NCBI GenBank assembly: GCA_949825065.1
Contig: OX463849.1
Coordinates: 30,492,043 to 30,556,042, forward strand
DNA length: 64,000 nt
Direction: 5' to 3'
Origin: Odontocerum albicorne
Lineage: Eukaryota; Arthropoda; Insecta; Trichoptera; Odontoceridae
Part shown: piece after piece, positions 11,481-20,722 of the stretch
Position numbering within the stretch: position 1 is the stretch's first letter
How the letters are laid out: each line of letters starts with the position of its first letter
The notes under the pieces: model-generated
The model's input: only the letters and a program-made list of their open reading frames with translations
The model's database searches: none
What the model was told of the DNA's origin: nothing
Made by a program: the position numbers and the translations under genes

Positions 11481-12089
11481 TTTTCTTAACACTTTAAAAA
11501 AGGTTAGCGTTTAGCGAAGATTCATTTTGGAGATTGAAAGACAGAAAAAAATTTATCCAAAACCAGACTGGGGTGAGTGAGCTTTTTGAGGGAATCACTT
11601 TGCCAAAATAGAAATGTACAAACTATACCGTATGTATTAAAATTTAAAAATGAATAAAAAAGGTTCAATCATGAAAATGCACCGATAAGAAACCATCAGA
11701 ACGCTCGCCTTAATGGTGAATGAATAATACCTCATGGTTCTCAACGGTACAGTGGATAGAGGACGATGTCAGGATGCATAGAGAAGGAAAGACGAAACGT
11801 CTACACTCAGCAGTGGACCAGTATAAACTGAAGTATTTCGATTTTATTTTGGAAAATATTTTAAGGAGGAAAAAACTTAAAAATTAATTATAGCACAATT
11901 AATAAATTAATATACTCGTATATGTATATATTATTATAAAAAATAAAGGAACTAAATAGCGAGGATATTTGAACAATACCAATATTTTCAAACTTAGTAC
12001 CAGACAAAATAATGCCTGCATATTACATCAAAATAAAAGTGAAGTAAAATATTAAATTTATTCTCCAAAGATATAGAAAACCAACTATT
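11481..12089. other. Unassigned DNA with a LINE-like trace
   Basis: Around 11735-11825 a short frame (WFSTVQWIEDDVRMHREG) vaguely resembles a LINE C-terminus but is too short to assign. The rest is AT-rich, with no structure seen. Confidence 0.3.
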
Positions 12090-12495
12090 AAGTATGTGAG
12101 AGATGTGTATGAAATAGAATATCCCTGTGAAAGTACATATATTGGACTGACACAGAGCAACGAAATTGATACTAGGATACAAAAGCACTAGCGTTTTATC
12201 TATTCAATAATAACTTTTCAGAATTTGCAAACCATGTTATAGAGATAAATCATAATTTCAAAGAAAGTAGAGATAAAATATTTTATACTTCACAAAAGTT
12301 ATACACAATAATAAAATTAGAAACACTTAAAATACATAAAGCTGTAATAAAACAGGTATAAATAAACAAAGAATGCAAAAAAATTCTCAAATGGAACCAA
12401 CTAGTTGGACCGAAGCGTTGCTCTCGTAATAAACCTAGATCATTTCTGAAGAAATCCTCCATACAAGAGGTAGAAACATGTATCGTGATGAATAT
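12090..12495 (+). pseudogene. PLE-1: Penelope-like GIY-YIG endonuclease fragment and terminal repeat
   Basis: The plus strand reads VYEIEYPCESTYIGLTQ, with the VY...YIG spacing of GIY-YIG endonucleases fused to Penelope-like reverse transcriptases. A stop and a frame change follow, then FANHVIEINHNFKESRDKIF and LYTIIKLETLKIHKAV, the usual HA-E--H-F---KIL---LE--IHK tail. The final 90 bases are non-coding and include the phrase CTGAAGA...GAAACATGTA typical of these terminal repeats. The RT core is absent (5' truncation). In an intact element the endonuclease nicks target DNA to prime reverse transcription. Confidence 0.75.
12439..12489 (+). ncRNA. Hammerhead-ribozyme-like core in PLE-1 terminal repeat
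   Basis: The order fits a type I hammerhead. CUGAAGA (12446-12452) matches the CUGANGA core. Stem II is CCUC/GAGG with loop CAUACAA. GAAAC lies at 12473-12477. Stem III is minimal (AC/GU around an AU loop) and gives the cleavage triplet GUA at 12480-12482. Stem I can form AUCA (12439-12442) with UGAU (12486-12489) beyond a 3x3 internal loop. Hammerheads with very short stem III are known from Penelope-like elements. Stem II has mismatches next to the core, so activity of this copy is doubtful. Confidence 0.5.
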
Positions 12496-12517
12496 TTTAA
12501 GTCATCATCATCATCCT

Positions 12518-12605
12518 GCCTTATAGCTCATGACTGAGCATCGTGACTCCCATGATAGCCTGTGACGACTCCTCTCCATCTATCTCTGCACTCCGCGGCC
12601 CGAAG
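12518..12605 (-). pseudogene. Short LINE C-terminal trace, minus strand
   Basis: The minus strand gives AAECRDRWRGVVTGYHGSHD, resembling the A-DR-RWR-LV end of RTE-like ORF2 proteins. It is very short and abuts the piggyBac-type element at its TTAA. Confidence 0.3.
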
Positions 12606-12613
12606 GGCAATTG

Positions 12614-13222
12614 TTAACCTTTCCCTTCCTGTGCTAAAAAATCGGCGCGTTCCGGTGCTGTGTATTCAATACACACCAATACACATGTAACGATGAGCGA
12701 TTTAAAATCCGAACAATAAGAATATTCATAGCTAATCGCTTAAATTAATTAAATATGAAGTCAAAAATGCTAATAATTTAAATTTAATTGCTGAAAACAT
12801 GAAAAAAATCATCGGCCGACGTTCACAAAACGGGCGAAACGACCACCTCAAACAAAAGCCCGCGAGCTACTGAAGCGAGAGAAGCGATTGAACTGAGATT
12901 CTATTCTTGCGTTCCCATATACCGAAGTAGAGTAAGACGTGAATAGCGTCGCTTCCTCATCCATAGCGGGTTTTTTAGAATGAATATACCTCCGTCACAT
13001 ACTGGCACACGTTTGATTGTATTGGTGAATTTATTCCCGATTTTCGCAAAATATATCTTATGTGGCCGATAAGTGCTAATTATTATTTTTTTCATTCAAT
13101 GCATAAATGTATTACGGAGGAATACCTAAAATCTGAACCCAGTATTGATTATATTTATAGAGATATTAAAATATTTAGAAGCAATGTGTACTAGTTACAC
13201 ATCACAGGGAAGAAAGGGTTAA
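12614..13222. mobile_element. piggyBac-type MITE, complete, TTAA-flanked (copy 1)
   Basis: The element is bounded by TTAA at 12614-12617 and 13219-13222, the hallmark target duplication of the piggyBac superfamily. The terminal inverted repeats are CCTTTCCCTTCCTGTG and CACAGGGAAGAAAGG. A second copy lies at 62732-63238. The interior has no transposase frame, so movement would have needed an autonomous relative. This copy retains a ~100-bp internal segment (about 12925-13030) missing from copy 2. Confidence 0.85.
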
Positions 13223-13234
13223 GGGTTGTAGTTA

Positions 13235-13440
13235 AGTTAAGTTATAGTATTAACAAAGATATAGTATTACAATGAAAAATATTAACAAAGATATAGTGTT
13301 ATTAACAAATATATAGTATTACAATGAAAATTATATTAACAAAGATATAGTATTATATTATAACATTATTAATATATTACTATACGAGTATTATTACATT
13401 AATATAACAAAGATATAGTATTACAATGAAAATACTAAAT
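13235..13440. repeat. Degenerate AT-rich tandem repeat
   Basis: The phrase AACAAAGATATAGTATTACA recurs with insertions and deletions at least four times, immediately beyond the piggyBac-type element. Confidence 0.7.
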
Positions 13441-14505
13441 TTAGTTCTACAACCAGAAGATGCGGCTTCTTAACCCACCCCCTTTGTCCTAAACTGTCCC
13501 CTACAATATTTGTTGAAGTGTCTCTATTTTTCCTCGTATGCCCAAAGTACTTACATTCTCCCTTTGATTATGGAAAATACTTCTTTATCTTTATTCATCA
13601 GTTTCAAGTTGTCGTCATTGAGGACTTTGTCAACCCGCAAGACTCTCAGCAGTCCTCGTTAGAACCACATTGAAAACTGTTCTATTTTTTTGTGGTGCCC
13701 TTTATAAGCGTCAATGCTTCAACACCATGAAAAAATACTGAGCAGCGTCAATGCTTCAACACCATGGATAAATACGGAGCAACATCAATACTTCAACACC
13801 ATGGAGAAATACAGAGCAACGTCAATACTTCAACATCATAGAGAAACACAGACCAATGTCAATGCTTCAACACTATGGAGAAATACTGAATAACGCCAAT
13901 ACTTTAACACCATGGAGAAATACAGAACAACTTCAACACCATGGAGAAACACAGACCAACGTCAATGTTTCAACACCATGGAGAAATACTGAATAAAGTC
14001 AATACAACACCATGGAGAAATACTGAATAAGCGTCAATGCTTCAACACCATGAAAAAATACTGAGCAACGTCAATGCTTCAACACCATAGATAAATACGG
14101 AGCAACGTCAATAATTCAACACCATAGATAAATACGGAGCAACATCAATACTTCAACACCATGGAGAAATACAGAGCAACGTCAATACTTCAACATCATA
14201 GAGAAACACAGACCAATGTCAATGCTTCAACACCATGGACAAATACTGAATAACGCCAATACTTCAACACCATGGAGAAATGCAGAACAACTTCAACACC
14301 ATGGAGAAACACAGAGCAACGTCAATACTTCAACACCATGGAGAAATACTGAACAACGCATGGTTCATAAATTTTAACCGAATAAATATTCTTGTAGCAG
14401 AAGAGATCATGTATTTTGAAAAACCAGCTTCGTTTCATCTCCACATTTACTGTGATCTCTTAAGACTGATCCTATTGATAATTTTGTACTTTTATTTTAA
14501 TAACA
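13441..14505 (-). pseudogene. LINE-B C-terminal region interrupted by a minisatellite, minus strand
   Basis: From high to low coordinates the minus strand reads EITVNVEMKRSWFFKIHDLF, then the YGVE-W-TL block (SVFFHGVEALTL), KKIEQFSMWF, GLLRVLRVDKVLNDDN and IKGECKYFGHTRK. This is the order of a common insect non-LTR ORF2 C-terminus (ARSAF-K / LLYGVEAWTL / EAFEMW-YRRMLRI / YFGH). The YGVE block has been expanded about 17-fold into the 37-bp array at 13708-14357. Multiple stops and frameshifts make it inactive. The RT core is absent. Confidence 0.7.
13708..14357. repeat. Minisatellite, 37 bp x ~17, derived from LINE-B codons
   Basis: Units contain GTCAATRCTTCAACACCATG followed by GAGAAATAC. Read on the minus strand, a unit encodes SVFLHGVEALTL, the LINE-B equivalent of the conserved LLYGVEAWTL block. 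The LINE reading continues on both sides of the array. Since 37 is not a multiple of 3, successive copies shift frame. Copies vary by a few substitutions and some are shortened. Confidence 0.85.
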
Positions 14506-14864
14506 TTCATGAATTTTGTCTTTGATATATTGATAAACCTTATATTATAAAATACAGCGAGCAACACGTTTCGAAAGCAAGTGCAACATTTAATTTTTAC
14601 TTCACACTTACACTACACTACACATTTACACATTCACTTCACATAAACACACACAAATGGACTGCGCACCACCTAAAGCAGAATTATAATTATCACAACT
14701 CGCAAAATCCATGAAGGTTTTTTTTTGTAGTTCGTCCTCCCTCGGTAAGTTTTCGATGGTTTTCTTACTAAATACGTTTTTCAACATATACAGATAAGGA
14801 GGAAAACTGCTTAATAGAATGGCCGTAGCCACTACCTTCCTATTCTAACACTCAACATTTATGT
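14506..14864. other. Unassigned DNA
   Basis: No feature recognised. A 68-codon minus frame at 14626-14832 has no motif. Confidence 0.35.
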
Positions 14865-14990
14865 ATTGTTTTGAAATATTTTAAATTTCATTAATAGTGG
14901 GTTAACCTCCCGAGTGGGAACGCCTTTGAAGAGAATCTGCTCTCTAAACGGCGCTATATAAATTGTATTTTTATTATTATTACCAAATGA
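14865..14990 (+). mobile_element. SINE-2 copy
   Basis: It contains a degenerate box B (GGGTTAACCTCCCGAGTGGG), the family phrase GAATCTGCTCTCTAAACGGC and TATATAAATTG, and an ATT-repeat tail. The same block recurs at 15570, 54610, 57055, 57665 and 58090. Confidence 0.7.
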
Positions 14991-15569
14991 GAGCATGACA
15001 TAGAAAACAAATAACAATACACAATGATATTTTATTAATGACATAATATTTTGATATTCTTTAGACCATTTTTTCTTGTTTTCATATAGCTACCGCCCCG
15101 CATTAATATAAACACTGAGTCGGACATTGGTGAAACGTTGAACAAATATAAGGCAATCTCAATTTATAAAGATTTATTTAGGGAACGAAAGGGAATGACT
15201 GGAGAGATGGGGGAGAAAGAACCTTAAGCGAAAAATCTAAAGGTCTGTGGATACATAAGTTTTTTTCTCACGGCACTAACTTTTAACTTTTTTTACAAAT
15301 GTTTTCGTCCAATGCGCAAAAAATTGTAACAATTTTTTACGTAACTGTATTATAACGCAGTCGTAAAAGTACTATGGAGTACGTTGAAAAATATGTTTTT
15401 TTTATTTTATTCCATTTACGCTGTGTTACTTACTTGATGTTATCCTGTTCTGAGACATCTGACATACAACCGAGAGATTGACATAAAAAATACATAAAAG
15501 TGCAACGAATCTGAGATGCACCACTCGTGCGATTTGACAACTAGAAAAAAATATTTTTTTCTACATTAG
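14991..15569. other. Unassigned DNA
   Basis: No coding or repeat structure recognised. Confidence 0.35.
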
Positions 15570-15660
15570 TAGGCTCAACTCCCGACTTAGAGCATGCTTT
15601 AACAGTTTGGTCTCTAAACGGATTTATATAAAAAATCCTTTAAATGTAATTATTATAATT
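15570..15660 (+). mobile_element. SINE-2 copy, degenerate
   Basis: CTCAACTCCCGACTTAGAGC followed by GTTTGGTCTCTAAACGG and an ATT-rich tail match SINE-2. The head upstream of box B is not recognisable. Confidence 0.6.
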
Positions 15661-15759
15661 ATATTTTTTGGAACAATTTCATAGAAAATACCTGTCGCAG
15701 CGTTTGGCCCAGCCAAATATAAAATTTTTAAAATCACCTGTCATACGTATTATACATAT

Positions 15760-15935
15760 TATTACGCTACGGGTTCAATTACCTCTGGGACCTGTTTTTT
15801 TTTAAGTCAGGTTTCCTCTTATGACCTGTAACATTTTTCTGGTTGGCTTGAAAAGATTGGTCCATGGTAACAAAAAAAAACCGTTAGGTTGTACAACGAA
15901 AATGTGGTACGAAACGTAACAATATATATTTTTTT
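15760..15935 (+). mobile_element. SINE-1 copy, head truncated
   Basis: It begins at a degenerate box B (CGGGTTCAATTACC). It then has the body TTTTTCTGGTTGGCTTGAAA and tail GTTAGGTTGTACAACGAAAA. Confidence 0.7.
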
Positions 15936-16011
15936 CGTTATTTAATGTTAAGATGCAATAGTTTCCATTGTCTAATATTTACTCCTCAACTTTTAAATCC
16001 ACGTTTTAATT

Positions 16012-16537
16012 TCTCGATCATCATAACATACATCTAATATATTCAAGACTTCGTGTGTTTATTGTGGAGTTGGTAGAGAAATCAGATATCCACACTTTTC
16101 TCGTTCATTATAACATACATATAGTATATACAAGACTTTGTTTGTTTATTGTGGAGTTGGTAGAGAAATCAGATATCCACACTTTTCTCGTTCATTATAA
16201 CATACATATAGTATATACAAGACTTTGTTTGTTTATTGTGGAGTTGGTAGAGAAATCAGATATCCACATTTTTCTCGTTCATTATAACATACATATAGTA
16301 TATACAAGACTTCGTGTGTTTATTGTGGAGTTGGTAGAGAAATCAGATATCCACACTTTTCTCGTTCATTATAACATACATATAGTATATACAAGACTTT
16401 GTTTGTTTATTGTGGAGTTGGTAGAGAAATCAGATATCCACATTTTTCTCGTTCATTATAACATACATATAGTATATACAAGACTTCGTGTGTTTATTGT
16501 GGAGTTGGTAGAGAAATCAGATATCCACACTTTTCTA
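16012..16537. repeat. Minisatellite, 87 bp x 6
   Basis: Units contain GTGGAGTTGGTAGAGAAATC and ATTATAACATACATATAGTA. Because 87 is 3x29, one plus-strand frame (16055-16750) stays open and would encode a repeated 29-residue unit containing VELVEKSDIH. Copies alternate between CTTCGTGTG and CTTTGTTTG variants, suggesting dimer-level amplification in part of the array. No promoter or protein family supports translation, so it is called as satellite. Confidence 0.9.
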
Positions 16538-17084
16538 TCCAAACATGTATTTCGCTTCCTCCGTATTCTAAGCATCTCGTCATGCACATTTTTTTTCATT
16601 ATTCATGATTCTCACTGTACCTTTATTCTGTATCTAGTTCACTGGACTCGATCACGTTTTTATCGTACTGTGTCTTCTTTGGCAATTTCAAACTTAAGCT
16701 TGAAAAAATTAACAGTAAATTGCGATATTCTTTATAGAAACGTGAAATGAAAAATTCTTAGGACGTGGTAAGTTGTGGAATTTAATAGAATAAATCTGTT
16801 TCGTAAAGAATAGCCGATAAATACATAATCTGTAGTATCATCATCCAGACCACAATCATAAATGAGATTTTCTACAATATCCATTCAATAAAGGTGAATA
16901 GCTACCACGCAGTTGCTTATCCGAAATCGGCATAAGATTGACGTTAATTTGATGATATACCACGGTTTAAATATAATAAATTGTTCGATTTATTTATATC
17001 TAGAGCCCTTATTTGCACCAGTTACATCTTAATCTTAAGCTTATCGGTGTCAAATATCGTGTCAGATTTTTCTTAAAAGAGCAG
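16538..17084. other. Unassigned DNA; start shares similarity with 22290-22430
   Basis: The segment just right of the 87-bp array contains GTTCACTGGACTCGATCACG. It is similar to GTTCACTTGATTCGATCACA just right of the unrelated 51-bp array at 22389, so both arrays may sit in one repeat family. The remainder shows nothing recognisable. Confidence 0.4.
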
Positions 17085-17285
17085 CACGATCTCCGCGGCC
17101 TAGTTGGTAAGACGCTTGTCTCCTAGCCCGCAGATTGCATTTTCGATTCCCGTTGGAACCCAATTTTTTTTAAATGAATTCCTTCGGGTTTTACTCAAGG
17201 TTTCTATCTTTAACGTCTTTCTTGTTGGCTAGAGAATATTGTCAAATTGCAATAATCTTGCTTCCTTTGCTGAGGCATAAAAAAC
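17085..17285 (+). mobile_element. SINE-1 copy
   Basis: The head reads GATCTCCGCGGCCTAGTTGG, then TAAGACGCTTGTCTCC. Box B is TTTCGATTCCCGTTGG. The body is TTTCTTGTTGGCTAGAGAAT and the tail is degenerate after TTGCAATAA. The tRNA-like part is one of the best preserved, but it lacks a tRNA 3' end and continues into SINE body, so it is not a tRNA gene. Confidence 0.8.
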
Positions 17286-17784
17286 ATTAATTACCGATGA
17301 TACCAACGTGTGGGTGAATCCAAGTCATAGAGATACTTGTGTATGTTATTTGACATAAATCGGAATACCATGTTTAATTCAACCAATATTTTTTTCACAT
17401 GAGTTACTCAAACAATTATCTGTATTAAAATTTAGAATACTCGTACTAAGAGGATTTGCAAAGAAAATTTTCTTAAAATTTTCAATACTTGCAAATTTTA
17501 AAAACTTTCTTTATTGTCACATCAAGAGTAAAGAAAATTTTCATAATTAGTTTCAACTCAAACTTTATGGAACTCTATATTAGAATATATAATGATGAAT
17601 TACTTTATCATTCCACTGATCACATTAATCCACGTGACACGTATTTTTACCTTCTGCCTCGAGGCTCACATCGAGCGTTTATGTGAAAACAAAATTGGAA
17701 TAACATTTGAATGTCAGTTTTATTTATATTTCTGGAAAATTAATAAGTATGAAAAAATATTGTATGAATATGTGAAGTGAATGA
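17286..17784. other. Unassigned DNA
   Basis: Two overlapping short plus frames (17489-17780) have no motif. No repeat seen. Confidence 0.35.
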
Positions 17785-18045
17785 ACGATGAAATAATGAC
17801 TACGGTCTAAGTTAGAAGTGCAAGGTGTGCGTGGAAGAGGTAGACCGAATAAAATGTGACTGGACCAAATGTACCAGATTTTGATAGAAGGTAAAGTGAG
17901 AAGTTTGAATAATAGACGTTTGTCTATGACGCTTGTTTTGTTTGTGTATGATATTTTGTACGTTTGGTTAGAAAAGTTTGGAGATCTGTTATCTCTGCTC
18001 ACTCCGCAAGGAATATGGCGTGATGATATTTATGTATGAAAAAAT
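17785..18045 (+). pseudogene. LINE-A-like C-terminal fragment
   Basis: With one frame change it gives GRPNKMxLDQMYQILIEGKV and RSLNNRRLSM, the GRGRP--T--D-I--IL--G-VRS-NNRR signature. A terminal phrase resembling SLLTPQGIWRDD replaces the usual SAYP-G--DDM. Confidence 0.6.
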
Positions 18046-18830
18046 ATTGCATACAGATTATCAATGATTGTATACAGCGATATATAGACTTTTCGATTTT
18101 TCTTTAACTTTCTTTTAAGAATCTATTTACTTTTTAAATGTGATTCTGAACGAAAGTATAACGGCTATTCCATGAATAAAATTCAGCTTTGGAAAAATCC
18201 TAAGTTCAATTCACTCCGCGCCACACATTGGGAAATGGTGTATTTGGCAATTTATCAAAAGTAGCGAAATTGCCCGAATGGCCATTGCTTATATTGGCCT
18301 TTGTAGGTAAATAGTGCTTTAAATCTTCGCAAGATCAAGCAGATACGGTCCATAGTCTGAGTTGCCGTTTTTCCTCTCTTTATTACAGTGGATGCCAACA
18401 TCAGAAAAAAAATAAAAGAAAATTAAAAGGTCAATCGAATTTTTTTTTGATTTACTGGAAAATGTTAGTTTAATGTAAGAAGATAAACATTTTTTTCTTT
18501 AAAAATAATATATATTCTTTAATTTTTTTATTTTATAAGAACCATGGAATATCTACCAGCAGGAAATACGCCATGCTGCCCCACGAGGAAGGACTTGAAT
18601 AAACTTCAAAGCAGAATTAATTACTGACGAAGAATTCTGAAAAAAATATTATATACCTACGATGACACGGAAGATGACACGTGCGAGTGTAGAAACTACT
18701 CACAGCAAGGACCACCCGCTGATTTTTATATTACTGAAATCCTGCTCAACTAAAAATATCTGATGAACCAATCAAATAACAGAAACCTTTTTAATAATGT
18801 TCATGGTTGTCTTTATTCCCAGTAATAGAG
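18046..18830. other. Unassigned DNA
   Basis: No recognisable feature. A pyrimidine tract ending in ACAG near 18387 resembles a splice acceptor, but no exon follows. Confidence 0.3.
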
Positions 18831-19210
18831 TCTTTGGTCTAAGAACCATCGGAGTAGGTACGTCTAGGATGTGTGAGTGTTGCTACCAGGTGAAGTCAGA
18901 CTGGGACCCTTTCTAAATGTTTTTTGGATACCATCGGGAATTGTACCCGATACTTCCGGGCTTTTTACAAAGTAGCTTCCTGTCTTTTCCATAAAGAAAT
19001 GATCAGTCAGTACATAAATGTTACTAAGTGCTTAATTTTTGTCTTTTCCGGAGACTGAAATTAGTGTAAAAAACTGGCTTTATGTGACTTTTTTTGTTAG
19101 TTCGTATGCTATGATTTCATAAAGAGAACTTTGCTCCATTTATAGGTACGCGACCCTTTGTGGTTATACCGTGGTATTAAGTGGAATAACTAGTGTTTAA
19201 TAAACAAAAT
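18831..19210 (-). pseudogene. PLE-2 fragment joined to an inverted terminal-repeat tail
   Basis: About 18960-19150 is similar to 24950-25135, the stretch linking RT and GIY-YIG in PLE-2. Shared phrases include GTCTTTTCC--AAAGAAAT near the endonuclease, a TTTCCGGAGA block, and CTCCATTTATAGGTACGC. Coding would be on the minus strand but is heavily broken. It abuts a plus-oriented tail (TATACCGTGGTATTAAGTGG then AATAACTAGTGTTTAATAAA), the end of the PLE-2 terminal repeat. Confidence 0.55.
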
Positions 19211-19489
19211 TACAATATTTTTTTATTTATCATCAAACATTAAATCAGTTGTACACCCATTTTTCTGTAAAATAGGTGTTGTCTCAGTTACGGTTTAATA
19301 TTTACTTTTCAATTATAAATGTTATAGTTACAGTTAAGTGTTATAACAATTGTTCCTTCAAATGAGTATATTATTGTAATACGATTAAATAAAATAAATA
19401 GGAATGCATCCAAACTCCCGCTGGTGTCAAGGATTCATCAGAACCAGACCTCCATCCCAGGTGCATCTGTGTAAAGGTGGCGAATGTTG
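19211..19489. other. Unassigned AT-rich DNA
   Basis: No coding frame or repeat is recognised between the inverted PLE-2 tail and the next LINE end. Confidence 0.3.
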
Positions 19490-19575
19490 CGAATTTGTAT
19501 AGAAAAGTTGAGATCTGTTATCTTTGCCTACTCTGAAAGGGACACGGCGTGATGATATGTTAGAAATTGTAACCA
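19490..19575 (+). pseudogene. LINE 3'-end fragment
   Basis: The stretch AAAAGTTGAGATCTGTTATC...GGGACACGGCGTGATGATAT matches the 3' end of the copy at 17950-18035. Only the last codons remain. Confidence 0.5.
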
Positions 19576-19609
19576 TACATTAGGCCAAAATATTGTTAAA
19601 TAAATCGAA

Positions 19610-19955
19610 TAAAATGTGACAATCACTGTTTTTTGACAATTACTAGAAAAGCATTACTAGAACACTAAACGTTACTAGAAAAGGAACTTTGGAACATTAC
19701 CAGAATACTAAACATTACTAGAGAAGGGTCTTTGGAACATTACAACACCAAACGTTACTAGAAAAGGAAATTTTGAACATTACAAGAAAAGCATTACTAG
19801 AACACTTAACGTTACTAGAAAAGGAAATTTGGAATATTACTAGAACACTTAACGTTACTAGTAAAGGAACTTTGGAGCATTACAAGAAAAGCATTACAAG
19901 AACATTAAACGTAACTAGAAAAGGAACTTTGGAACATTACTAAAAAAATAATTTA
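19610..19955. repeat. Irregular tandem repeat, ~30-50 bp units
   Basis: AACGTTACTAGAAAAGGAAC and TTTGGAACATTAC recur about seven times, interleaved with AAGAAAAGCATTACTAGAAC modules. The array shows mixed unit lengths rather than one period. Confidence 0.8.
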
Positions 19956-20079
19956 CTGCTCTCAATGGCACCGTGGGGTCGACTAAAGAAAATGCTGGAG
20001 AAATATGGATGTAAAAAAAAGCGACAAGAGCAATATAAATGTACTAAGCGAAAGTTTTTTTAAAGGTTTGGATAACAAT

Positions 20080-20225
20080 TCGTTAGATGAAATAAGGATT
20101 GAGCACATAAGGAAAGAAAATGTATTACTGTTAGATTAAGAAAGGGGTATTGATCGGGTTCAGTCACGTGGAAGAAATGAGTTATGTTGAAAGAAAGTTA
20201 AGGAAAGTGGATGAAAATAGCTCCA
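20080..20225 (+). pseudogene. LINE-A C-terminal fragment
   Basis: Frames combine to SLDEIRIEHIRKENVLL and KKGVLIGFSHVEEMSYVERK, matching the IRNE-IRE / VLRWFGHVERM-EERL series. No intact frame. Confidence 0.5.
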
Positions 20226-20284
20226 AAAGAATATTCGATTTAGTTTCTGATTTATATGCTTGAAGTTAATTTCAAAATAATAAA

Positions 20285-20505
20285 TGGCAAACTCCTTGAC
20301 CTAGTTGGTAAGACGCCTGTCTTCCGTCCCGAGGTTAAGAGGTTCGATTCCTTTTGGTACCAAATTCTTTGAAGTGTTCCAGACTACTTTGCATTTAAGG
20401 TCAACATAACACTGTTTCTGTTGGTTGATAAAAATTGCTACATGAGAATAAACTTGCACGGTTGTACCGTATACAAAGATTTTTTGATGTAATATATTAT
20501 AATTC
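20285..20505 (+). mobile_element. SINE-1 copy
   Basis: Head CTTGACCTAGTTGGTAAGAC with GCCTGTCTTCC, box B AGAGGTTCGATTCCTTTTGG, body CTGTTGGTTGATAAAAATTG, and a degenerate tail after TTGCACGGTTGTACCG. Good tRNA-like head. Confidence 0.8.
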
Positions 20506-20722
20506 CATTAACTGTGAAAAATGTTTGAATTCAAAATTATGAATTACTTTCCAAGTTTCACAACTCCTACATAGAATCAAGCAAATATTGACTAGTCGAA
20601 ATAAATATTTACAATATAAATAAGATTTTCTAATCAAGTTAAACAAAAAAGCACTTGACAGATTAATAAATATTTATTCATGAGATAGAATTCACTACTT
20701 TGTGAAATATATGACGAAATTT

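Noticed and set aside
13708..14357. CRISPR-like appearance of short regular repeats
   Set aside because: Units are contiguous without unique spacers, the context is eukaryotic transposon DNA, and no cas genes exist.
16055..16750. 231-codon plus-strand frame with 29-residue repeats
   Set aside because: Explained by the 87-bp array; no family match or gene context.
17085..17160. Possible functional tRNA gene
   Set aside because: Box A and box B are present, but the sequence continues into the SINE-1 body and tail and the cloverleaf is not completed. The same holds for other SINE heads.
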